Shown piece by piece: positions 1-7,975 of a DNA stretch of 34,156 nt. The DNA lies in assembly GCA_910586955.1 (NCBI GenBank), contig CAJUMM010000026.1, positions 1 through 34,156 on the forward strand. Reading direction: 5' to 3'. The stretch's first letter is position 1. Every line of letters starts with the position of its first letter. Both the position numbers and the translations under genes were made by a program. The notes beneath the pieces are model-generated. The model was not told the origin of the DNA. It did no database searches and worked only from the letters and a program-made list of their open reading frames with translations. Source of the stretch: an uncultured Lachnospiraceae bacterium (GTDB lineage Bacteria > Bacillota > Clostridia > Lachnospirales > Lachnospiraceae).

Positions 1-646
1 CTACAAAAATACCCTCCGCCTTCAGGGATGTTCCGTCCGCAAAAGCAACGCCCTCCACCCGGACGCTTCCGTCAATCCGGGCAATGGGAGTCTCAACCAC
101 CCGGACGCCCTCAGGGACCTCTTGGGGAATCTCCAGGCCGTTGGTGAGAAGCACTGCAGAGTTTACTACCGGAAGAAGCTCTCCAAGCTCGTGAAGGGCG
201 TATTCCTCATTGCCCAGAACCGCCACGTCCCGCCCCCGGTAGAAAAAGGCGTCGCAGACGGCGCAGTAACTTACTCCCCGGCCTTCCAGTTCCTGAAGGC
301 CCTCTATCTTCGGACTCTTCCGCTGGCTCCCTGTGGCCAGAAGCACTGACCGGGCCTCATAGGATCCTTCCTTTCCTTCCAGAAGGAAATGTCCCTCCCA
401 GGAAATATGGAAGATCTCGTCCTGTGCAAGTTCCGTACCCAGGTTCTTTGCCTGGGTCATGGTATTTTCTACCAGTTCACAGCCGGAAACCGGCTCTGCC
501 ATTCCAAAATAATTTTCAATCCGGTGGGCCTTCTCCAGGGCTCCCCTGTCTTTTCCAATCACAAGGGTCTTAAGATTGGCCCGGCTGGTATAGAGAGCAG
601 CCGACAAACCTGCCGGCCCGCTCCCCACAATTACTGCATCATACAT
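1..646 (-). CDS. Thioredoxin-reductase-like FAD flavoprotein (3' end beyond window)
   Basis: The reading frame is open from an ATG at 646 to the window edge (about 215 residues seen; the family has about 285-320). The N-terminus carries the FAD-binding GSGPAG motif (residues near 8-13) and an ATGSQ motif. The redox pair is C128-A-V-C131. What should follow in NADPH-dependent TrxB is a GxGxxA motif and an HRRxxxR motif. Here the equivalent stretch reads LGNEEYALHE and no HRR is present. TrxB homologues without these motifs are known to be ferredoxin- or otherwise-fuelled (FFTR/DTR types), so I infer a non-NADPH donor. The start at 646 is preferred over the adjacent ATG at 649 because the GAAGG ribosome site is then about 5 nt away. 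It follows trxA by 12 nt, so its partner is probably that thioredoxin. Confidence 0.88.
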   Translation of the reverse strand, partial: MYDAVIVGSGPAGLSAALYTSRANLKTLVIGKDRGALEKAHRIENYFGMAEPVSGCELVENTMTQAKNLGTELAQDEIFHISWEGHFLLEGKEGSYEARSVLLATGSQRKSPKIEGLQELEGRGVSYCAVCDAFFYRGRDVAVLGNEEYALHELGELLPVVNSAVLLTNGLEIPQEVPEGVRVVETPIARIDGSVRVEGVAFADGTSLKAEGIFV

Positions 647-658
647 CATGGCCTTCTT

Positions 659-970
659 CTACGCTCCAATCATCTCTTTTAAACTTTCCTTGGACTGGAG
701 GCCCACGGCGCTTCCCGCCACCTTGCCTTCTTTAAAAAACAGAAGGGTGGGGATGTTCATCACCCCGTACTGCTGGGCAATCCGGGCGCACTCTTCCACA
801 TCCAGCTTGGCGAATTTCACCCCGGAAACTTCCGCCGCCAGCTCATCGATAATGGGCGCCTGCATCCGGCAGGGGCCGCACCAGGTAGCCCAAAAATCTA
901 CCAGTACGGGCACCTCCGACTTTAATACTTCTGTTTCAAAATTCTGTTCTGTAATGTGTGTAACTGCCAT
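659..970 (-). CDS. trxA: Thioredoxin
   Basis: This is a 103-residue thioredoxin of the usual length for the family. The active-site WCGPC motif lies near residues 30-34 inside the conserved VDFWATWCGPC context, and the cis-proline segment NIPTLLFF is present. It acts as a cytoplasmic dithiol donor that reduces protein disulfides and enzymes such as ribonucleotide reductase or peroxiredoxins. A GGAGAA ribosome site precedes the ATG. It sits 46 nt after apbE and just before a thioredoxin-reductase-like gene, forming a reductase/thioredoxin pair at the end of the Rnf operon. Whether it shares the Rnf transcript is unknown, but no terminator is obvious in the 46-nt gap. Confidence 0.96.
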   Translation of the reverse strand: MAVTHITEQNFETEVLKSEVPVLVDFWATWCGPCRMQAPIIDELAAEVSGVKFAKLDVEECARIAQQYGVMNIPTLLFFKEGKVAGSAVGLQSKESLKEMIGA

Positions 971-1016
971 CTCTTGATTCTCCTTTCCCGCCTATTGTTT
1001 CCTCTTTTCTTACAAT

Positions 1017-2060
1017 CTATGAACGGCTTCCGTCCTCATGCAGGACAGAAAATCCGTCTTCCGAACGGAAATCACTCCAAATCCCCTCTGTGACAAAGAT
1101 TTCCCCGCTCTTTCCGATCAAAATCATGTCAAAAACTTCCGGATGACCCTGCCAATACTGGAAAGCCCCCTCAAATTCCATGAGGTAGAGAGCCGTGGAC
1201 AGAGCGTCTGCCAGGGCAGCATCCCCGGAAACCACCGTCACCGAGGCCAGATCCCCCTCTGCCGGATATCCGGTCCCGGGATTTACAATATGAACGTAGG
1301 TCTTTCCCTGTTCCTCAAAATAGCGTTCATATCCGCCGGAGGTAATAACGGCCCGGTTCTCCGTTTCCAGAACCGCCAGAATCTCTCCCTGGGCGCCCTC
1401 CGGAGCCTGGATGCCCACCCGCCACTTTTTACCATCCGGGCGAAGCCCCAGAGTCTGCACGTTTCCTCCCAGGGATACAATCCCGGATTCAATCCCATGC
1501 TCCTGGAAAACCTCCATCACCCGTCCGGAGGCATAGCCTTTGGCGATCCCTCCGAAATCCATCTTCTGTCCTTCCCCAAGCTTAAGGAAAGCTCCCTTCA
1601 AACGGACTTGACCGGCATCCACCATGGGAAGGGCCTCTTCCAGTTCCTCCCGGGAGGGCACATGGTATTCCCCCGTGGGAAACCCCCAGAGCTCCATCAG
1701 GGGGTACACGGTAAAATCAAAGAGGCCCCCTGTATCGTCAAAGACTTCCCAGGCTTTTGCAAGAAGAACCCTGGTATCTTCACAGACTTCCCCCTGTCCC
1801 TCCTGATTGATCCGGAACACCTCACTGGAAGCCTCCCCTGTGGACCAGAGGGCATCCAGCCGTTCCACCTCTTTTACGGCCGCCTCCACGGCTTCTTCCG
1901 CATTTTCTCCGTAAGCCGTAAACTCCATCACCGTATCCATGGCAAAAATCTGCCTGGTACAGGAGGCATTCTGCCTCCCCCCTTTATAAAACAGGCTGCA
2001 GCCTATGATCAGTATCAAACTTGCGGCTCCCAGCCCTGCCAGCAATCCTCTTCTTCCCAT
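1017..2060 (-). CDS. apbE: FAD:protein FMN transferase (ApbE), lipoprotein
   Basis: ApbE enzymes transfer FMN from FAD onto Ser/Thr residues of flavoproteins, including the RnfD and RnfG subunits. The protein shows the family landmarks: FAMDTVMEF near the start, an AKGYASGR segment, SLGGNVQTLG, and HIVNPGTG near the C-terminus. The N-terminus is a short hydrophobic stretch ending in the lipobox LIIGC, so the enzyme is probably an exported lipoprotein facing outside, where RnfG is flavinylated. I chose the ATG at 2060 (348 aa) because it gives a clean lipoprotein signal and lies 2 nt after the rnfB stop. An ATG at 2105 is also open and would overlap rnfB by about 43 nt. It is the last gene of the rnf set, consistent with a dedicated maturation role. 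Confidence 0.93.
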   Translation of the reverse strand: MGRRGLLAGLGAASLILIIGCSLFYKGGRQNASCTRQIFAMDTVMEFTAYGENAEEAVEAAVKEVERLDALWSTGEASSEVFRINQEGQGEVCEDTRVLLAKAWEVFDDTGGLFDFTVYPLMELWGFPTGEYHVPSREELEEALPMVDAGQVRLKGAFLKLGEGQKMDFGGIAKGYASGRVMEVFQEHGIESGIVSLGGNVQTLGLRPDGKKWRVGIQAPEGAQGEILAVLETENRAVITSGGYERYFEEQGKTYVHIVNPGTGYPAEGDLASVTVVSGDAALADALSTALYLMEFEGAFQYWQGHPEVFDMILIGKSGEIFVTEGIWSDFRSEDGFSVLHEDGSRS

Positions 2061-2062
2061 GT

Positions 2063-2851
2063 CTATATGCCGGAAATCACCTTCACCGGACATTTCTCCA
2101 TACATTTTCCGCAGCCTGTACAGGCTTCCCCGTCAATATGGGCCAGGTTGTTCTCCACCTTCACCGCCCCGTGCTCACACTGCTTCTCGCACAGCCGGCA
2201 GCCCAGACAGCCCGTGCGGCAGACCTTCTTCACCTCCGGTCCCCGGTCACGGCTGGAACAGCGGACTGCCAGCTTCTGGTCCGCCCGTACAAGCTCAATC
2301 AGGTTCTTGGGACAAACGGCCGCACATCTTCCGCAGCCCGTACACTTCTCCGGGTCCACCACAGCTACTCCGTCTTCCACATGAATGGCATCAAAGGCAC
2401 AGGCCGCCACGCAGGATCCGAAACCCAGGCAGCCGTAATCGCACTCCCAAATAGACAGGCCGGACAAAACTGCCGCCCTGCAGTCCCGGATTCCCGTATA
2501 GTTGCACTTGGGAGAGGTCTTGTCACAGGTCCCGGCACACTTGACCAGCGCAACCCGGCGCAGGGTTTCTCCTGCATCCACGCCCATAATAGCGCTGATC
2601 TCTTCCACTGCCTGGCTGCTGCACACGGGACAGACGTTTGTGCCTGCCTCGCCCCTCACAATGGCCGCAGCCACTGCGTCACAGCCTGCATATCCGCAGC
2701 CGCCGCAGTTATTTCCCGGAAGATGAGCCCGCACGGCCGCCTCCCGCTCATCTACTTCTACATAAAATTTTTTCCCTGTAGCCACCAGGGCGGCGCCAAT
2801 CAAAAGCCCTACCATACCTACCACCAGGGTGGCAACCATAATTCCCTGCAT
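2063..2851 (-). CDS. rnfB: Rnf complex iron-sulfur subunit RnfB
   Basis: RnfB is the multi-cluster subunit that takes electrons from ferredoxin in the membrane Rnf complex (ferredoxin:NAD+ oxidoreductase coupled to Na+ or H+ pumping). The 262-residue protein begins with one membrane segment. Next comes the 4Fe-4S domain NNCGGCGYAGC with a downstream CPVC. The C-terminal half is packed with ferredoxin-type cysteine sets (CTGCGRCAAVCP, CLGCRLCEKQC and CTGCGKCMEKCP). This is a cysteine-rich, clostridial-type RnfB. A GGGAGG ribosome site precedes the ATG at 2851. It lies 12 nt after rnfA and directly before apbE. Confidence 0.97.
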   Translation of the reverse strand: MQGIMVATLVVGMVGLLIGAALVATGKKFYVEVDEREAAVRAHLPGNNCGGCGYAGCDAVAAAIVRGEAGTNVCPVCSSQAVEEISAIMGVDAGETLRRVALVKCAGTCDKTSPKCNYTGIRDCRAAVLSGLSIWECDYGCLGFGSCVAACAFDAIHVEDGVAVVDPEKCTGCGRCAAVCPKNLIELVRADQKLAVRCSSRDRGPEVKKVCRTGCLGCRLCEKQCEHGAVKVENNLAHIDGEACTGCGKCMEKCPVKVISGI

Positions 2852-2863
2852 TCTTTTTCCTCC

Positions 2864-3439
2864 CTATGATAAGCCGCTAAAGCCCATAAAAGCAATGGCC
2901 ATCAGCACCGCACAGAGCAGCACAATGGGTGCGCCCCTTAAAGGAGCCGGAATGGCCTCCTCGTCAATCCGTTCCCGGATGCCTGCCAGAAGTACAATGG
3001 CTATGGTGTAGCCCAGGGCCGTTCCAAATCCTGCCAGCACGCTCTCCAGAAGCCCGTAGCTGTTCTGGACATTTGTGAGAGCCACCCCCAGCACCGCACA
3101 GTTGGTGGTGATCAGAGGCAGATAGATGCCAAGAGCCTGGTAAAGGGCCCGGGAAGTCTTCTTTAAGAACATCTCCACCATCTGCACCAGGGCGGCAATC
3201 ACCAGAATGAACACAATGGTCTTTAAGTAGGTCAGGTTTAAGGGCACCAGCACATAGTCATAGAGAAGGCTGGCCACTGCGGAGGAAATGGTAATCACGA
3301 AAATCACCGCGCCCCCCAGGCTTGCGGAAGTCTTAATCTGCCTGGAGACTCCAAGGAAGGAACAGATCCCCAAAAACTGGCTTAACACCACATTGTTAAT
3401 CAAAGCGGTGGAAATCACAATCATAAGCAAGGATGTCAT
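2864..3439 (-). CDS. rnfA: Rnf complex membrane subunit RnfA
   Basis: This 191-residue integral membrane protein has about six hydrophobic segments and belongs to the RnfA/NqrE family. Recognisable stretches are NNVVLSQFLGICSFLGVS at the N-terminus and LPLITTNCAVLGVAL in the middle. The cysteines in these two half-membrane helices are those that, in the family, bind a cluster between RnfA and RnfE. It forms part of the ion-translocating core with RnfE and RnfD. GAGGAGG lies just upstream of the ATG, and the gene starts 3 nt after the rnfE stop, typical of a tightly coupled operon. Confidence 0.97.
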   Translation of the reverse strand: MTSLLMIVISTALINNVVLSQFLGICSFLGVSRQIKTSASLGGAVIFVITISSAVASLLYDYVLVPLNLTYLKTIVFILVIAALVQMVEMFLKKTSRALYQALGIYLPLITTNCAVLGVALTNVQNSYGLLESVLAGFGTALGYTIAIVLLAGIRERIDEEAIPAPLRGAPIVLLCAVLMAIAFMGFSGLS

Positions 3440-3442
3440 ATT

Positions 3443-4117
3443 CTATTCCTCCTCTTTCTCTGTATGACAGGTTTTGCTGCAGCTAGCGCAGCAGCCGTCA
3501 CAGCCCTCCACCAGATCCCCTGCCCTGGTCTTGATGTGGAAAGCATTGAGAATCATAATCAGAATGGCCAGCACCAGGAAGGCTCCGGGCGCTTTCACAA
3601 AAATAGCAATGGGGACAAAGAAATCCGGCGCCAGGTCAATCCCAAAGGCCGTCCCCGCTCCCAAAAACTCCCGCACCAGCCCGATGACCGTAAGGGCAAT
3701 GGTAAAGCCGGCCCCCATGCCTACGCCGTCCATGGCAGACAAAAGGGGCGGATTTTTGGAGGCATAGGCTTCCGCCCGCCCAAGAATAATGCAGTTGACC
3801 ACAATCAAAGGAATATAAATGCCCAGGGAAGCATACAGCGCCGGCACATAAGCCTCCGTCAAAAGCTCCACCACAGTCACAAAGGAGGCCACAATTACGA
3901 TATAGGCCGGAAGCCGGACCTGATCGGGAATCATCTTCCGCAAAAGAGAGATCACCAGATTAGACACCACCAGCACCGCCAGGGTAGAGACCCCCATGCC
4001 GAAGCCGTTGACAGCCGAAGTAGTTACGGCCAAGGTAGGGCACATGCCCAGCATAAGAACCAGAACCGGGTTCTCCTTTAAAATACCGTTATAGATACGT
4101 TCCATACATGATTTCAT
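3443..4117 (-). CDS. rnfE: Rnf complex membrane subunit RnfE with cysteine-rich tail
   Basis: This is a 224-residue membrane protein of the RnfE/NqrD family, homologous in fold to RnfA and of inverted topology. The segments NPVLVLMLGMCPTLAVTTSA and IPLIVVNCIILGRAEAYA match the two conserved half-helices that carry the cluster-binding cysteines. It pairs with RnfA in the ion-translocating core. After the last membrane helix the protein has an extra hydrophilic tail with cysteines spaced as CDGCCASCSKTC, followed by an acidic end. That tail is absent from short proteobacterial homologues and could hold a metal or cluster. The start is set by AGGGGG 7 nt before the ATG. Confidence 0.96.
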   Translation of the reverse strand: MKSCMERIYNGILKENPVLVLMLGMCPTLAVTTSAVNGFGMGVSTLAVLVVSNLVISLLRKMIPDQVRLPAYIVIVASFVTVVELLTEAYVPALYASLGIYIPLIVVNCIILGRAEAYASKNPPLLSAMDGVGMGAGFTIALTVIGLVREFLGAGTAFGIDLAPDFFVPIAIFVKAPGAFLVLAILIMILNAFHIKTRAGDLVEGCDGCCASCSKTCHTEKEEE

Positions 4118-4128
4118 CTTTCGGCCCC

Positions 4129-5667
4129 CTATTGAAAATTCGCTGCAAAGAAATCAAGGGCAGCGTTCACTGCGTTTACTACCGCCTGGGAAGAAGTGGA
4201 GGCGCCGGACACCGTATCAATCTCATTGTCCCCGGAGGAAGTTCCGGATTTGTTCAGGATAAAGTGCTCCGCCTTCACACCGGCAAACTGTCCCTGAAAC
4301 GCCTCTTCCCCGCAAAGCATTCCCATGCCCGCCGTCTCATTGAGCTCCGTAAAGGCAATGCCGTTTATGGTTCCATCCGGGGAAATCCCCACGGACAGGG
4401 TAATCATTCCCTCAAATCCGTCTCCGCTTCCGGCACTTATCACATAACCCACGATATTTCCGGAGGCATCTTTTCCCACTACCGCTTCGTTGATATAAGC
4501 CTTTCCGAAATCCGTGCCGTAGACACCGCCCTCCAGGGCTTCAATCGCGGCATCCGCCCTGCCGTCTCCGGCAAACTCCACGGCTCCTGGGCAAACCTCC
4601 TGATAGGAAGCTGCTTTAGCCGCCTGTTTCTGCTCCGCAATCCGATCCTTTGTCATCTCATAAACGCTGCTTAAACACACCCCTGCCAGAAGGGTAATAG
4701 CACAGAGAATCAAAGCCGGCCTGGGGATGCCCTTTTTCTTCTCCGTCTGCTTTCGCAGGCCATAGGGAAGGGGAACGGAAATCTCGTCAATAAGGGGGAC
4801 GGCCATATTGGCAATGATAATAGCGTAGCTGGCGGAATCCGGGGCGCTTCCAAAGACCCGGAACACGCCGCAGAGAAGGCCGATCAGGATACCGAAAACC
4901 AGCTGGCCCGTGGATGTAACCGGACTGGTTACCGGATCCGTAGCCATAAAGATGGCTCCCATCATGACGCCGCCGGCCGCCAGATGCACCAGGATAAATT
5001 CCGGGTCAAATCCCTGTCCCCCGAAAAGGGCAATAAAAGCGGAGAACGATACGATCACTGCCACAGGGATCTCAAAGGTAATGGCGTCCACAGCCCAGAG
5101 GTACAGGCCCCCCAGGCATAAAGCGAGAATGGAGCCTCCGATCACGCCGTTTCCGTAGCCTATAAACACTTCTACGGCGTCTACCGCACCTCCCGAAGCC
5201 AGAGTCTCCAGAGGCGTAGCCGCGCTGACTCCGTCCACGGAAAAGTCTGCCACCACTCCGCTGAAGGAAATGAGAAGGAAGCACCTTCCCGCCAGGGCCG
5301 GATTCATAAAGTTGTGGCCCAGGCCTCCGAAAAAGCATTTCACAAACAGAATGGCAAAAAAGCTTCCCGCAAAGGGCACATAGAGGGGAACCTGGGCCGG
5401 AAGGCACAAGGCCAGCAGAAGTCCCGTCACCACGGCGCTTCCGTCCATCCAGGTCTTAGGCCTCTTTGTTATGTAATCAAACGCCCCTTCCGTCAGCACC
5501 GCAGAGAGAACGGAAACCCCGATCACCCAAAAGGCCGGCATCCCGTAGCGGTAAATCCCGAAACAGGCTGTGGGAAGGAGGGCGAAAATCACCTGATACA
5601 TCACCTTTCCCGTAGTCAGAGAACTTCTGGCGTGGGGACTGGAAGAAACATTGTATAATTTACTCAT
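4129..5667 (-). CDS. RnfD-RnfG fusion subunit of the Rnf complex
   Basis: One uninterrupted 512-residue frame contains two Rnf subunits that are normally separate. Residues 1 to about 301 are RnfD (NqrB family, multiple membrane helices). They include the flavinylation context DGVSAATPL with Thr151 in the position that receives FMN. After a short charged linker (about 302-317, RKQTEKKKG) comes RnfG: one membrane helix (about 318-338) and an extracytoplasmic FMN domain. The RnfG part ends in DTVSGASTSS, where Ser490 occupies the acceptor position of the Dxx(S/T)GA(S/T) motif. RnfD normally ends in the cytoplasm and RnfG begins there, so the join is topologically sensible. AGGGGG precedes the ATG. 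Gene order C-DG-E-A-B equals the usual C-D-G-E-A-B with D and G merged. A base-calling error at the junction cannot be fully excluded. Confidence 0.94.
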   Translation of the reverse strand: MSKLYNVSSSPHARSSLTTGKVMYQVIFALLPTACFGIYRYGMPAFWVIGVSVLSAVLTEGAFDYITKRPKTWMDGSAVVTGLLLALCLPAQVPLYVPFAGSFFAILFVKCFFGGLGHNFMNPALAGRCFLLISFSGVVADFSVDGVSAATPLETLASGGAVDAVEVFIGYGNGVIGGSILALCLGGLYLWAVDAITFEIPVAVIVSFSAFIALFGGQGFDPEFILVHLAAGGVMMGAIFMATDPVTSPVTSTGQLVFGILIGLLCGVFRVFGSAPDSASYAIIIANMAVPLIDEISVPLPYGLRKQTEKKKGIPRPALILCAITLLAGVCLSSVYEMTKDRIAEQKQAAKAASYQEVCPGAVEFAGDGRADAAIEALEGGVYGTDFGKAYINEAVVGKDASGNIVGYVISAGSGDGFEGMITLSVGISPDGTINGIAFTELNETAGMGMLCGEEAFQGQFAGVKAEHFILNKSGTSSGDNEIDTVSGASTSSQAVVNAVNAALDFFAANFQ

Positions 5668-5680
5668 TTGTCTTATCCCC

Positions 5681-7018
5681 CTACTTTCTCTTTGCCGCCA
5701 TAATTTCGGCCTTGGCCTGCTTGAAAAGCTGCATTAAAGGACGCTTGGCAGGACAGATATAGGTACAGGATCCGCAGGCAATGCACTCCAGGCCGTAAAG
5801 TTTCTTCTCATAGCGGCTGTAATCTCCCCGCTCTGCAGCCAAGGCCATCATCTGGGGCGTCAGGCCCAGGGGGCATACCTGGTTGCAGCGGCCGCATCTT
5901 AGGCAGGCAGTCTTTTGCTTCTCCCCCAAAGCCGCCTCATCCAGGGAAAGAACCGTAAGGGCATTGTTGTTCTTGCAGATAGGCACATCCAGGGAAGACA
6001 GGGCAAGACCCATCATGGGACCGCCGCAGATAAATTTCTGCGGAGTTACTCCCTCCCGGATTCCGCCGGCTTCCTCAAGGACTTCCGAAAAGCTGGTTCC
6101 GATGGGAACTATCAGGTTACATGGCTGTGCCACCCCGTCCCCGGAAACCGTAAAGCCCCGCTCCATCACCGGCTCGGACTTACAGACCGCCCGGTAAATG
6201 GCACGTACCGTGGCCACATTGTCCACCACACAGCCCACATCCGCAGGAAGCATTCCCAGCTTCAAATGCTTTCCCGCCACGACACTTATGACAGACCGCT
6301 CCCCGCCCTGGGGATACTTGGTGTGAACCGCCTGGACCCGGATCTTTTCCTCTTTCCCGCAGGCCTCTTCCATGGCCCGGATGGCTTCCGGCTTATTTTT
6401 TTCAATGATCACCACGCCCTCCGCATTGGGAAACAGGCGCAGCATAAGTTTCAATCCCTTAACAATCTCTTCCCCCTGGGTCCGCATCAGCTGATCATCG
6501 CAGGTAATGTAGGGCTCGCACTCGGCCCCGTTGGCAATCACGTAACGGATCTCATCCCCATTCTTGGGCGCCAGCTTCACATGGGTGGGAAAGCCCGCTC
6601 CCCCAAGGCCGATAATCCCCGCCGCCTTCACCCGGTCCAGAATCTCCTGGCAGGACAGGGAAGCCTCCTCCGTATCCTTTCCCACCCCCTCTGCCAGGGT
6701 ATAGGCGCCGTCATTCTCGATAACAATGCAGGGCACAGAGGTTCCGGCAACCGTCCGGCGGTTCTCCACCGCCTTTACCTTTCCGGAACAGGAGCTTGCA
6801 ATATTGGCGGATACAAACCCGTCGGCTTCCGCAATGATCTGTCCTGCCAGGACCATATCCCCTTTCTGCACCACAGGCTTTGCCGGTTTCCCGATATGCT
6901 GGTTCAGCGGGAACACCATCTCTCCTCCCTTGGGAAGGTATGTACGGTAGGGTATATTTCTGGCATACTCCTTTCCGTCTGCCGGATGTACGCCGCCTTT
7001 AAATGTTTTCATTTGCAT
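5681..7018 (-). CDS. rnfC: Rnf complex NADH-binding subunit RnfC
   Basis: RnfC is the peripheral FMN/iron-sulfur subunit that exchanges electrons with NAD+/NADH. The 445-residue product begins with a barrel-sandwich-like segment (KGGVHPADGKEYA). It continues with the NADH/FMN-binding GLGGAGFPTHVKL region and IANGAECEPYITCDD, then an SLBB-like part. It ends with two 4Fe-4S motifs, CLRCGRCNQVCP (from residue 372) and CIACGSCTYICP (from residue 412). The frame is open further upstream to 7168, but the extra residues do not resemble RnfC. The ATG at 7018 has GGAG 5 nt ahead and gives the family's normal N-terminus. It is the first gene of the rnf operon. Confidence 0.96.
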   Translation of the reverse strand: MQMKTFKGGVHPADGKEYARNIPYRTYLPKGGEMVFPLNQHIGKPAKPVVQKGDMVLAGQIIAEADGFVSANIASSCSGKVKAVENRRTVAGTSVPCIVIENDGAYTLAEGVGKDTEEASLSCQEILDRVKAAGIIGLGGAGFPTHVKLAPKNGDEIRYVIANGAECEPYITCDDQLMRTQGEEIVKGLKLMLRLFPNAEGVVIIEKNKPEAIRAMEEACGKEEKIRVQAVHTKYPQGGERSVISVVAGKHLKLGMLPADVGCVVDNVATVRAIYRAVCKSEPVMERGFTVSGDGVAQPCNLIVPIGTSFSEVLEEAGGIREGVTPQKFICGGPMMGLALSSLDVPICKNNNALTVLSLDEAALGEKQKTACLRCGRCNQVCPLGLTPQMMALAAERGDYSRYEKKLYGLECIACGSCTYICPAKRPLMQLFKQAKAEIMAAKRK

Positions 7019-7123
7019 GGGCACTCCATGGTCCCCCTCTCTTGTAACGCAAGTTTTCTGTCTGTTTACTACTTTACCACATCTACTTGAAAAAATCCAC
7101 GAAAAAATGTTAATAATCCGGAC

Positions 7124-7183
7124 GCCGGAAGGGATAAAGTGTCCCCTCCAAATGTTTGAAGGGGACACTTTATCCCTTCCGGC
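7124..7183. repeat. Perfect 24-bp inverted repeat upstream of rnfC
   Basis: The arms 7124-7147 and 7160-7183 are exact reverse complements (24 bp) around a 12-nt loop. The stem can be extended inward past one mismatch. It lies between the end of the ABC operon (stop at 7337) and the rnfC start (7018). Neither strand has a T-run directly after the stem; on the minus strand a T-rich stretch appears about 15 nt later. It could be an unusual terminator for the ABC operon, an mRNA-protecting hairpin, or a small palindromic repetitive element. Confidence 0.75.
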
Positions 7184-7336
7184 TGGCGTATATTAGAGTC
7201 AGCTTTACTACCCAGCAGCCATCAAGGCAGAAAAGGCTTGCAAACTAGACAGAGGCTTTCTCCAACTGCTGCTGGTTGCTGTATATAAGCATTCTCTCTT
7301 TTGTCGTCCGCTTTTGTATACAAGAAGGCATGGTTT
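7184..7336. other. Non-coding spacer with small palindromes
   Basis: No convincing gene is seen here. The stretch contains an 8-bp inverted repeat, CCAGCAGC at 7212-7219 with GCTGCTGG at 7268-7275. It also contains a perfect 10-bp palindrome TTGTATACAA at 7314-7323, about 14 nt beyond the ABC ATPase stop codon. The palindrome resembles operators of some GntR-family repressors, but no such regulator is encoded nearby. Confidence 0.4.
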
Positions 7337-7942
7337 TTACTCCTCCAAATCCCAAACCCTGGTACAAACCCGCTCAAGGAGCGGCCGGCTGTGGCTCACT
7401 GCCAGAAGACCGATTCCCCGTCTTTCTACTTCTTGTATCAGGAAGCTCCAGATCTGGCTCTGGGTAATGAGATCCAGCATGGTGCTGATCTCGTCCGCCA
7501 GGAGAAACCTGGTTCTCTCTCCTAAGGCCCTGGCAATACAGAACCTTTGCAGTTCTCCTCCGGAGAGCTCTCCCGGATACCGGTTCAGCCAGTCTGGCTC
7601 GATACCCAATTCTTCTATAATCCGTGGTTCTACGCCGTCTCCCTCCTCCAGCACCTTCCTCATTTTCAGTCTGGGATTCACCACCTGCTCCGGATGCTGC
7701 CAAATCATCTGTACCGGGCAGTACCTTCCGAAGGAAGACAAAGGCCGGCCCTCCAGAAGGATTTCCCCGGCATCCGGTTTCTCATAGCCCGCCAGGATTT
7801 TGCAGAAGGTGGTTTTTCCAAAACCGCTGGGAGCAATAAGTCCCAAGCGCTCCTCCTGGGTCATTCTGAAACTGAAATCTTCCAAAATCTGCCGGCTTTC
7901 CTTTCCATAACGGAAGGAAATATGTTTTGCCTCTAATACCAT
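7337..7942 (-). CDS. ABC importer ATPase, oligopeptide/nickel type (second ATPase)
   Basis: This is a 201-residue nucleotide-binding subunit, shorter than typical DppF/OppF/NikE proteins (about 260-330) because it lacks a C-terminal extension. Motifs seen: Walker A APSGFGKT, Q-loop around IWQHPEQ, signature LSGGELQRF, Walker B RFLLADE, and a switch histidine in AVSHSR. It would drive uptake of a peptide, metal-chelate or similar solute through the permeases encoded upstream. The ATG at 7942 is preceded by AGGAGA 4-5 nt away; the frame is open further upstream but without a better site. It is the last gene of the ABC operon and, unlike the others, is separated from its neighbour by 82 nt holding a hairpin. 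Confidence 0.9.
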   Translation of the reverse strand: MVLEAKHISFRYGKESRQILEDFSFRMTQEERLGLIAPSGFGKTTFCKILAGYEKPDAGEILLEGRPLSSFGRYCPVQMIWQHPEQVVNPRLKMRKVLEEGDGVEPRIIEELGIEPDWLNRYPGELSGGELQRFCIARALGERTRFLLADEISTMLDLITQSQIWSFLIQEVERRGIGLLAVSHSRPLLERVCTRVWDLEE

Positions 7943-7975
7943 ATGTCTCCTATTCCAGTTCCGCATCCGCCCTTC

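Noticed and set aside
1038..2384. Long plus-strand open frame of 448 codons opposite apbE and rnfB
   Set aside because: It is antisense to two well-supported genes, lacks a ribosome site and recognisable domains, and is explained by the GC-rich codon pattern of the real genes.
5915..7090. Plus-strand open frame of 391 codons opposite rnfC
   Set aside because: It is a shadow of rnfC with a low-complexity His/Pro/Arg-rich product and no initiation signal.
7019..7123. Promoter for the rnf operon
   Set aside because: Several AT-rich hexamers occur, but none gave a convincing -35/-10 pair, so no promoter is listed.
7019..7168. N-terminal extension of RnfC
   Set aside because: The extra 50 residues are not RnfC-like, and the ATG at 7018 has its own ribosome site.
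7201..7336. Possible small RNA or transposon end in the spacer after the ABC operon
   Set aside because: Only short inverted repeats are present, with no transposase fragment, target duplication or promoter that I could support.
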